From the NCBI GenBank assembly GCA_019894655.1, contig JAGXNZ010000305.1, forward strand, positions 1 to 11,493: a DNA stretch of 11,493 bases, in the 5' to 3' direction. The stretch comes from Promethearchaeota archaeon (GTDB lineage Archaea > Asgardarchaeota > Lokiarchaeia > Sigynarchaeales > SOKP01). The position numbers and the translations under genes are program-made. The notes below the pieces were generated by a model. It did no database searches. It worked only from the letters and a program-made list of their open reading frames with translations, and was not told the DNA's origin. Shown in pieces: positions 6,517-11,493 of the stretch (its first letter is position 1; every line of letters begins with the position of its first letter).

Positions 6517-6617
6517 TGGGAAAGGGGGGAATTGAACCCCCGACCTCTCAGTTCCGAACCGAGTTTAATGCTGAAATTCATAGGATTCAGTATCATTCCA
6601 AGCTAGACCACCTTCCC
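6517..6617 (-). tRNA. tRNA-Pro (anticodon CGG), intron-containing
   Basis: On the minus strand a full cloverleaf can be drawn once a 27-nt insert is removed, leaving 74 nt. Acceptor GGGAAGG pairs with CTTTCCC (one G-U) with discriminator A73; no CCA is encoded. The D-arm GTCTAGCTTGGAATGATA is the characteristic archaeal tRNA-Pro form. Anticodon stem CTCGG/CTGAG (one G-U) encloses loop TTCGGAA, anticodon CGG reading codon CCG. The variable loop is AGGTC, and the T-arm is GGGGG-TTCAATT-CCCCC. The insert interrupts the 5' strand of the anticodon stem rather than the usual 37/38 site. Position 37 is A, although tRNA-Pro normally carries G37 (m1G37). Identity as Pro rests on both D-arm and anticodon. 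Confidence 0.88.
6562..6588 (-). other. 27-nt tRNA intron at non-canonical position 28/29
   Basis: Removal of 27 nt restores the anticodon stem. Because CT occurs at both ends, cuts after position 26, 27 or 28 give the same mature tRNA. Only the 28/29 register gives a bulge-helix-bulge core: AATC after the 5' cut pairs with GGTT after the 3' cut (one U-G), with three-base bulges CT^G and CT^C. Outer helices are weak, so this would be a relaxed motif. A competing CTGAA/TTCAG hairpin (6571-6590) is possible. Confidence 0.7.
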
Positions 6618-6660
6618 AAGAGAAAGCCTTTAGTGGGGGACACAAAATTGCGTCTGAAAC

Positions 6661-6667
6661 ATAAATA
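6661..6667 (-). promoter_or_regulatory. TATA-like box for tRNA-Pro
   Basis: TATTTAT on the minus strand, 44-50 bases upstream of the tRNA 5' end. Normal spacing would give a 5' leader of roughly 20 bases, removed by RNase P. It lies just after the UPF0147 stop codon, so the tRNA probably has its own promoter. Confidence 0.3.
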
Positions 6668-6691
6668 AGAAAGGATTAAAACAATAAATTT

Positions 6692-6979
6692 TTAATCTTT
6701 TATATTTTCTAAGAGCGAAATTATCCGATAAATAGTAGTTCGCGAATGAAATGGAATATTAGCATCTTGAGATAAGTCATTAATCATATACATAACACTA
6801 CTGGCAAGAACTGCGGGAGAATCATCTTCACGCTTTAACTCATCGATTCCTTTTTGGGCTACCCGCTTTATATTTCTTGGAACGCCTCGATCATTAATCA
6901 TTCCATTAAGTAAATAATCCACTTTGGAAAATGCGTCTAATATTTCTTCAGTAAATTCTGGTCCTCGCGACATATCCAT
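6692..6979 (-). CDS. UPF0147 family protein
   Basis: A 95-aa, mostly helical, charged cytoplasmic protein of the archaeal UPF0147 family, which has no established function. The family signature is visible: GVPRNIKRVAQKGIDEL (32-48), then SSVMYMINDLSQDANIPFHSRTTIYRIISLLENI to the end, the usual layout of a family about 90 residues long. Two starts are possible. ATG at 6979 lies directly against GTGAG, which is too close for a ribosome binding site. ATG at 6973 (third residue) has GTGAG at a six-base spacing, which is more normal, so the protein may be 93 aa. It sits between PEP synthase and the tRNA on the same strand, with its own likely TATA box. Confidence 0.88.
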   Translation of the reverse strand: MDMSRGPEFTEEILDAFSKVDYLLNGMINDRGVPRNIKRVAQKGIDELKREDDSPAVLASSVMYMINDLSQDANIPFHSRTTIYRIISLLENIKD

Positions 6980-7045
6980 CTCACATTTTAAAAAAATTCT
7001 GTTACTTGACCTTTCTAAATATTAATTAAAATTTAATTTTTCTGA

Positions 7046-7053
7046 TTTTATAA
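7046..7053 (-). promoter_or_regulatory. TATA-like box for the UPF0147 gene
   Basis: TTATAAAA on the minus strand within the 112-base gap after PEP synthase; it would start transcription near 7022, about 43-49 bases before the candidate ATGs. Motif inspection only. Confidence 0.35.
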
Positions 7054-7091
7054 TAAACGTCATGTAGTAGTAACATAATAGTGATAAAAAA

Positions 7092-10007
7092 CTAGAAAAT
7101 TCCAAATTCGCGGATTTTTTTAGTTAATTTTGGAATTTCTTCTTCGAAAGTAGCTAACTGATTAGAATTTCTATCGTATATTTCTTTAAACGCTAAAACC
7201 TCGGCTTGATTCAAATCTTTAACGAAATTATAAGATATTTCATATATTTCTAAGAAAATATTATTAAATCTATCTGTTATTTCTAATAATTTCGGCGCGA
7301 CCTTTTTTCTTTGCTGTCTTACCATGTTTCGCAATTTACCTCGAGGAATTCTTATATTTTCAATAAGATTATCACACATATCCAAGAACAGATATGTATT
7401 CGCTCGATTTTCTTCTGGTAATTTAGTTTCAATGATCTCTGTTCGCCAAGTATTTATTCGGCCTCGCGCAAATGTATCAAAGTTAAGTGAAATAGAATCA
7501 ATTCCTTCCCTGACTAAAAATCGTAGAAAGTCTGGATCGTCACTAGGAGCTTGCCCGCAAATACCGACTTTTCTTTTGCGCTCATGGGCAGTTTTAATCA
7601 GATGACTTATAGATCGTCGAATAGATTCACTGTTTGTGTTATAATTGTAATTGTTCATAAGGGGTATCATTTTTTCGTTGTCTCTACCTACACCATAGGT
7701 TAATTGAGTAAGATCATTTGAACCAATTGAGAAGCCGTCAAAGTATTCACAGAAAATGTCTGCACAGATTATATTCGAAGGAATCTCTGCCATGACATAG
7801 ACCTTAAGGCCGTCTTTACCTCTAACTAATCCCTCATTTTCCATAATCTCGATAATTTTCTTTGCCTCCTCTGGACTTCGACAAAAAGGAAGCATGGGAA
7901 TTATGTTGATTAAGCCCCATTCTCTCGCTTTCTTAATTGCTTTCAGTTCTAAAATGAAAGCTTCTTGAAATTCTTCGTGAACATAACGTGAACACCCCCG
8001 GAAACCAAGCATTGGATTATTTTCCTCTCCTTCATATATCCATCCTCCAATGAGGTTAGCGTATTCATTGGTCTTGAAATCGGAAAGACGAACCACGCAT
8101 TCAGCTAACTCACCATTTGATAGTATCTTCCAGACTCCGGCTGCAATAGTAGCAATTCCTTCCGCTAACTTCTCTACATAAAATTCTTCTTTGTCATCGT
8201 AACCCGCTGTAATTTCTCTTATTACGTCAAGTGTCTCTTTTAGCTTCAGGATTTCTTTATTAAAGGGATCCTTGTGATAAAGATCCGATTTCTTGATGTT
8301 TTCAATTTTCTTTCTATGTTCTAGAAGAACTCCATACCTCATAACTAATGAATCAAATTCTATCAGGGCGTTAGGATGAATACGGATTTCGTCGTTTATT
8401 ATAAATTCTAACCTTGCTAAACCAGTTCCGTCGGGGTATTTGCCCGAAGATAAAGCGCCTTTGGGAATTCCTAAATTTACAAGGACTTGAGTTTTTGTAC
8501 TTGGGAGTTGTGCAAATTCTATAGAATCAAAATCATACTGTACGTCTTTAAGCCAGATTCGTGGTTCTCCCTCACTACAATCAATAGTGACGCTTTCAAG
8601 ACCATCCCTTTGTTTTTCTTTTATGATTCCTATAATGTTATCTGCCCCGACTATGGAAGCAATGTTTAATTCACGAGAGACAATAGCTGCATGGCACGTT
8701 GGTCCTCCTCGCTCCGTAATAACTCCACCTAAATTTTGCATGTAAGAGGTCCAATCGGGATTTGTTTCTTCCGTAACCAGTATATCTCCCTCTTCTAATA
8801 AATGAGCATCGTTGATAGATTCAATTACTTTAATTTTTCCATAACCGATTCTACGTCCTATTGCTGTTCCTTTATTCCCTACTAAAAATCCTTCGTTAGT
8901 CAATGCTACAGGATCTTCTAAAAGGTAAAAGATTTCTTCAGTGTCACCTTTCTGTGAATGAACGGTTTCAGGTCGTGCCTGTACTATATAAATTTTTCCG
9001 TCGTAACCCAAAGCCCATTCGATATCCATAGGTCGTTTGTAATGTTCTCGTATTTTGATTGCATACTCTGCTAAAACTCTAATCTCATCTTCGCTTAAAC
9101 AAAATTGTTTTTGCCTTTCTTGCTCGACAGGGAGAGTTATGGTCCCTCCTTTGTCATTGTCAAATATCATCATCTGTTCTTTTTTTACCAAAATTCTACT
9201 TATAAGCTTTAGCTTTGGACCGTGTTTAAAAACAATAAATTCATCACCTGCTTCAGCCCCCTGTACGATAAGTTCTCCTAACCCCCATGTTCCCCTAATC
9301 ACAATTACATTTGGATTTCCCGAATCTGGATCTTCAGTGAACATAACACCAGAGGATTTTACACCTTTCAACCCTCCAGCGATCTCTTGAACACCCACGC
9401 TTAATTTAACGGTAAAATGATCAAAACCAGCTCTTTCTCTGTACATCGTAGCCCTCGTTGTGAAAATTGACGCCATATCTTTAAGGATATATTCTAGAAT
9501 TTGATTTTCTCCAGAAATGTTTAAGTGTGTATCCTGCTGACCCGCGAAAGAGGCGTCAGGCAAATCTTCTGCTGTAGCAGAGCTTCTTATTGCAAAAGTG
9601 CTTTCACTTCCGATTCGATCCACCAAGGTGCGGTATGCTTCAATAATTTCATCAGCCAAACTGTCGGGAATTTTAGCTTGTTCTATCACGTAACGGATAT
9701 CAGCGCAGAATTTATCAACCTTTTGAATCGATTTTATATCCTCATTTTTAAGCTCTTCGGTAATTTTGGCAATATCTCGATTAATGTAATTCTTTAACGT
9801 TATCTCTTCGTTTTTAATCCTAAAATAATTAGTCTCTAAAATATAATCGTAAGCATCAGCTGTAACAGCAAATCCTAATGGCACTGGAATCCCAAAAGAA
9901 AGGAGTTCTCCTAAAGAAGCGTTTTTCCCTCCAACAATAGCCACATCAGTAGATCGAACATCATCGAAAAATTTGATATAGCGAAAGCTCGTTTTTTCTT
10001 TATCCAT
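7092..10007 (-). CDS. ppsA: Phosphoenolpyruvate synthase (pyruvate, water dikinase) with C-terminal extension
   Basis: Converts pyruvate, ATP and water to PEP, AMP and phosphate, the entry step of gluconeogenesis in many archaea. All three modules are present. The N-terminal ATP-binding domain has GGKNASLGEL (26-35), FAIRSSATAEDL (138-149) and DIEWAL (328-333). The swivelling phosphohistidine domain has TERGGPTCHAA with catalytic His439. The C-terminal pyruvate/PEP domain has NPMLGFRGCSRY (664-675), MAEIPSN (739-745), GFSIGSNDLTQLT (758-770) and GICGQAPSD with catalytic Cys818. At 971 aa it is well above the roughly 800 typical of PpsA. About 50 extra residues lie between His439 and Cys818 compared with E. 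coli PpsA, and about 110 extra, charged and probably helical, lie after residue 860. The usual FDERN-like segment after GVGRD reads MNNYNYN. GTGA seven bases before the ATG at 10007 can serve as ribosome binding site. Confidence 0.95.
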   Translation of the reverse strand: MDKEKTSFRYIKFFDDVRSTDVAIVGGKNASLGELLSFGIPVPLGFAVTADAYDYILETNYFRIKNEEITLKNYINRDIAKITEELKNEDIKSIQKVDKFCADIRYVIEQAKIPDSLADEIIEAYRTLVDRIGSESTFAIRSSATAEDLPDASFAGQQDTHLNISGENQILEYILKDMASIFTTRATMYRERAGFDHFTVKLSVGVQEIAGGLKGVKSSGVMFTEDPDSGNPNVIVIRGTWGLGELIVQGAEAGDEFIVFKHGPKLKLISRILVKKEQMMIFDNDKGGTITLPVEQERQKQFCLSEDEIRVLAEYAIKIREHYKRPMDIEWALGYDGKIYIVQARPETVHSQKGDTEEIFYLLEDPVALTNEGFLVGNKGTAIGRRIGYGKIKVIESINDAHLLEEGDILVTEETNPDWTSYMQNLGGVITERGGPTCHAAIVSRELNIASIVGADNIIGIIKEKQRDGLESVTIDCSEGEPRIWLKDVQYDFDSIEFAQLPSTKTQVLVNLGIPKGALSSGKYPDGTGLARLEFIINDEIRIHPNALIEFDSLVMRYGVLLEHRKKIENIKKSDLYHKDPFNKEILKLKETLDVIREITAGYDDKEEFYVEKLAEGIATIAAGVWKILSNGELAECVVRLSDFKTNEYANLIGGWIYEGEENNPMLGFRGCSRYVHEEFQEAFILELKAIKKAREWGLINIIPMLPFCRSPEEAKKIIEIMENEGLVRGKDGLKVYVMAEIPSNIICADIFCEYFDGFSIGSNDLTQLTYGVGRDNEKMIPLMNNYNYNTNSESIRRSISHLIKTAHERKRKVGICGQAPSDDPDFLRFLVREGIDSISLNFDTFARGRINTWRTEIIETKLPEENRANTYLFLDMCDNLIENIRIPRGKLRNMVRQQRKKVAPKLLEITDRFNNIFLEIYEISYNFVKDLNQAEVLAFKEIYDRNSNQLATFEEEIPKLTKKIREFGIF

Positions 10008-10091
10008 CGCAAAATCACTAAAAAATTTATTTCTCTATTACTTTTTTTTTAAGTTTTTGAAGCTTAATAAAATTATTACTAAAAATAATCT

Positions 10092-10103
10092 CTTTTTATA
10101 TAA
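10092..10103 (-). promoter_or_regulatory. TATA-like box for ppsA
   Basis: The minus strand reads TTATATAAAAAG, which would start transcription near 10070 with a leader of about 60 bases. An alternative, CTTAAAAAAAAAG just downstream (10041-10053), would give a leader of about 10 bases. Confidence 0.35.
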
Positions 10104-10123
10104 TATTTATAGTTTAACATTCT

Positions 10124-10153
10124 AAGTCATCAGCCAATAAATATGGATGACTT
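10124..10153. repeat. 8-bp perfect inverted repeat upstream of the ppsA TATA box
   Basis: AAGTCATC (10124-10131) and GATGACTT (10146-10153) are exact reverse complements separated by 14 bases. The dyad lies 21-50 bases upstream of the proposed ppsA TATA box. It could be an activator or operator site, or an RNA hairpin in read-through transcripts. Function is inference. Confidence 0.4.
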
Positions 10154-10188
10154 TCTATTGTAAGCCACTTAATCTCCTAATAAAAATT

Positions 10189-10199
10189 AAAAAAAAAAA
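10189..10199 (-). terminator. T11 tract, possible second terminator
   Basis: Eleven A on the plus strand, i.e. T11 on the minus strand, about 110 bases beyond the first T-run after the macro-domain gene. It may be a back-up terminator, or simple AT-rich composition. Confidence 0.3.
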
Positions 10200-10297
10200 G
10201 AGAAAAATGAAAATTAAGTGATAAAATATGGTGTACAAAAATAATCTATTTCCTATTTTTAAATCTTCATCTTTACTAATTTGTCCTAAAAAAGTGT

Positions 10298-10306
10298 AAA
10301 AAAAAA
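10298..10306 (-). terminator. T9 terminator after the macro-domain gene
   Basis: Nine T on the minus strand beginning 23 bases past the stop codon at 10329-10331. It fits the T-run form of archaeal intrinsic termination and separates this gene from ppsA. Confidence 0.55.
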
Positions 10307-10328
10307 TTCTTCACGAATAATATGTACC

Positions 10329-10853
10329 TTAATCCAAATTTAACTCCTTATTGAAAACTTCATAATCCGAATTGTTATATAAACAAAAAATAATTTCTTT
10401 TATTTCAGTTTCTCCAGCAAGGTATTTTTTTGCGGTTAGGATCGATATCTCTGCACATCTTTTGATAGGATATCCAAAAATTCCCGTTGATATAGCCGGA
10501 AAAGCAATAGTCTTCAGTTTGTGCTCGTCCATCAATTTAAGGCTATTTAAAACTGCGTTGGTTAGTTTAAAATCCTCATCGCCCTCACCCATACGAGGGC
10601 CAACGGCATGAATAACATTTTTTGCTTTTAAATGCCCTCCTGTTGTAATAACAGCACCACCAACGAAAGTCCCCCCAATTTTATTGCATTCTTCCTGAAT
10701 TTTGGGACCTCCCTTTCGTCTAATCGCACCAGCTACTCCTCCACCGAGGATCAGCTGAGCATTCGCAGCGTTGACTATAACATCAGTGACTATATCTGTT
10801 ATATCTCCTTGTACGATTTTGATTAAAGAATTATTAACTGTTATCGTATCCAT
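10329..10853 (-). CDS. Macro domain protein (ADP-ribose/O-acetyl-ADP-ribose binding or hydrolysing)
   Basis: A 174-aa stand-alone macro domain. It binds ADP-ribose derivatives, and related proteins remove ADP-ribose from proteins or nucleic acids or deacetylate O-acetyl-ADP-ribose. Ligand motifs in order: VQGDITD with Asp17, IVNAAN (26-31), GGGVAGAI (37-44) and AISTGIFGYP (120-129). The sequence covers the full domain without extensions. The GGGVAGAI form rather than GGGVDGAI sets it closer to AF1521-like archaeal members than to the MacroD/YmdB deacetylases, so the exact reaction is open. ATG at 10853 has AGGT three bases upstream as ribosome binding site. It lies 53 bases after the YkgJ-type gene, with a T7 tract between, so co-transcription is uncertain. 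No sirtuin, DraG or ADP-ribosyltransferase gene is visible nearby. Confidence 0.92.
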   Translation of the reverse strand: MDTITVNNSLIKIVQGDITDIVTDVIVNAANAQLILGGGVAGAIRRKGGPKIQEECNKIGGTFVGGAVITTGGHLKAKNVIHAVGPRMGEGDEDFKLTNAVLNSLKLMDEHKLKTIAFPAISTGIFGYPIKRCAEISILTAKKYLAGETEIKEIIFCLYNNSDYEVFNKELNLD

Positions 10854-10894
10854 TTTACCTAATTTTTATGCGTATAATTCTGAAAATAAATAAT

Positions 10895-10901
10895 AAAAAA
10901 A
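10895..10901 (-). terminator. T7 tract after the YkgJ-type gene
   Basis: The minus strand carries T7 within a T-rich stretch starting a few bases after the stop at 10907-10909. It is a probable terminator or partial terminator before the macro-domain gene. Confidence 0.4.
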
Positions 10902-10906
10902 GAAAA

Positions 10907-11493
10907 TTATTCTGGTTTAGGTTCTTGCCCTTTTTTTAAAATCTCATCTAGTTGAGTACGATCCTCGTCGCTCATTTTCGACATCGCTTCCATGTTTTGC
11001 TTCATTAAATCCATCATTACTTTCTGCGATATTAATTGAGTTAAAACAGGTAATGCAATCCTCATACGAGTCAGTTCGTAAAACATTTGTTTTGCCGTGT
11101 CTCTCATGTCTTTTAATTCTTCTTTAGTTATCCCTTCTTCACCGATTCCAGGGCATTCTACATCGACAACCGTGAAATTTTTTCCATCAAATTCTAATGG
11201 ATAAGTTCTACAACTTAGAGGTCGGTTGTCATAAACTAAACATTCTTTTTTCTCTTTGTTATAGAGTGGACACTTGACGTCTAGTAAATCTTCCATAGGA
11301 ATAGATCCAAATAGATCTCGCGGCTTTTCCTCTTCACCTTCTTTTGGAGGCGGCGGTAAAGGTTTCAAGATCAAATCAATTCCTCCATCTGGTTTATTAA
11401 ATATGTCTAAATATGGTAAAAAGTTTGCAACAACGCCATTCCTCGCCCACAATTCAAGATCCCAAAAAGTTATTGGTATCGGTCCCCGAGCTA
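10907..11493 (-). CDS. YkgJ/FliB-type zinc-iron-chelating Cys-cluster protein, N-terminus beyond the window
   Basis: The frame stays open to the right edge, so this is a partial gene. The TTG at 11450-11452 is an internal Leu codon: 13 more residues (ARGPIPITFWDLE) precede it without a stop, and the N-terminal Cys cluster expected in this family is not in the window. The visible part has CPLYNKEKKECLVYDNRPLSC then RTYPLEF (Cys codons begin at 11272, 11242 and 11212), matching the CPfl-CsIYe-RP-CR-YP core of the YkgJ family, with a further Cys in VECPG. The Cys residues probably hold a metal or Fe-S cluster; function in archaea is not established. Oddities are a Pro-rich charged insert (PLPPPPKEGEEEKPRD) before the core and a Met- and Lys-rich helical tail. 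It would be cytoplasmic. Confidence 0.75.
   Translation of the reverse strand, partial: ARGPIPITFWDLELWARNGVVANFLPYLDIFNKPDGGIDLILKPLPPPPKEGEEEKPRDLFGSIPMEDLLDVKCPLYNKEKKECLVYDNRPLSCRTYPLEFDGKNFTVVDVECPGIGEEGITKEELKDMRDTAKQMFYELTRMRIALPVLTQLISQKVMMDLMKQNMEAMSKMSDEDRTQLDEILKKGQEPKPE

Larger units (their letters stand above)
10008..10328. other. 321-base non-coding gap upstream of ppsA
   Basis: No credible coding frame was found on either strand; the only ATGs open frames of a few codons. On the minus strand it holds, from the macro gene side: the T9 terminator, a second T11 tract (10189-10199), an 8-bp inverted repeat (10124-10153), a TATA-like box (10092-10103) and the ppsA leader. It is the longest intergenic region in the window. 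Confidence 0.7.

Noticed and set aside
6517..6617. Reading the locus as an intronless class II tRNA (Leu/Ser) with CTGAA/TTCAG as anticodon stem and CTCGG/CTGAG as long variable arm
   Set aside because: The would-be anticodon loop has 10 bases and no U33-like layout, and the D-arm is the tRNA-Pro form; the intron model gives a regular 74-nt tRNA.
6517..6617. Canonical intron at position 37/38 in the same tRNA
   Set aside because: It would require CTGAATC as the 5' stem and loop start, giving C33 and a stem that does not pair with CTGAG.
7324..9797. Several plus-strand open frames (for example 7324-7605, 9055-9390, 9525-9797)
   Set aside because: All lie opposite conserved PEP synthase coding sequence and their translations look like no protein family.
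10372..10826. Plus-strand frames 10372-10611 and 10632-10826
   Set aside because: They are antisense to the macro domain, whose ligand motifs are intact; no independent support.
10907..11452. Complete YkgJ-type gene starting at TTG 11452
   Set aside because: The frame continues upstream to the window edge without a stop, and the family's N-terminal Cys cluster would be absent.
10329..11493. Macro-domain plus YkgJ-type genes as a dedicated ADP-ribosylation module
   Set aside because: No transferase, sirtuin or toxin partner is visible, and T-runs separate the genes, so a module cannot be supported.
1..11493. CRISPR array, insertion sequence, integrase site or defence island
   Set aside because: No spaced direct repeats, terminal inverted repeats, transposase or nuclease-type genes were found; composition looks uniform.

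Overview
The window is AT-rich DNA that most probably comes from an Asgard archaeon (Lokiarchaeia-like). Four things support this: a Ras/Rab-type small GTPase fused to an N-terminal longin/profilin-like domain, a single-domain gelsolin-like protein beside it, a UPF0147 protein (an archaeal family), and a tRNA gene interrupted by a short archaeal-type intron. Genes are short-spaced, preceded by TATA-like boxes and followed by T-runs, as in archaea. The placement is inference from gene content; no 16S or ribosomal marker is present.

Layout. Positions 1-84 may hold the 3' end of an upstream gene. A GT-C type membrane glycosyltransferase (114-1664, +) converges, with a 14-base gap, on a ferredoxin-nitroreductase fusion (1679-2485, -). 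That gene diverges from an M29 aminopeptidase (+), and the two directions carry the same octamer ATTTATAA as likely TATA boxes. Next is a heparan-glucosaminide-acetyltransferase-like membrane protein (3854-4843, +) with an apparent TTG, possibly leaderless, start. The gelsolin-like gene (4949-5254, +) and the longin-GTPase gene (5344-6381, -) converge on a perfect 8-bp hairpin. Then, all on the minus strand, come tRNA-Pro(CGG) with a 27-nt intron, UPF0147, an unusually long PEP synthase (971 aa), a 321-base non-coding gap with an inverted repeat, a macro-domain protein, and a YkgJ-type Cys-cluster protein that runs off the right edge.

Functionally this is mostly a housekeeping and metabolic neighbourhood: gluconeogenic PEP synthase, peptidase, redox flavoprotein, surface glycosylation or acylation, ADP-ribose chemistry and tRNA. 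Within it sits a two-gene island of eukaryotic-signature proteins, gelsolin-like and longin-GTPase. These fit the cytoskeletal and membrane-traffic toolkit known from Asgard archaea, but they are transcribed convergently, so a joint role is inference only. I found no CRISPR, insertion sequence, integrase, toxin-antitoxin or evident defence system. The most distinctive observations are the intron position in tRNA-Pro, the longin-GTPase fusion, the minimal gelsolin lacking a canonical calcium ligand, and the C-terminal extension on PEP synthase.
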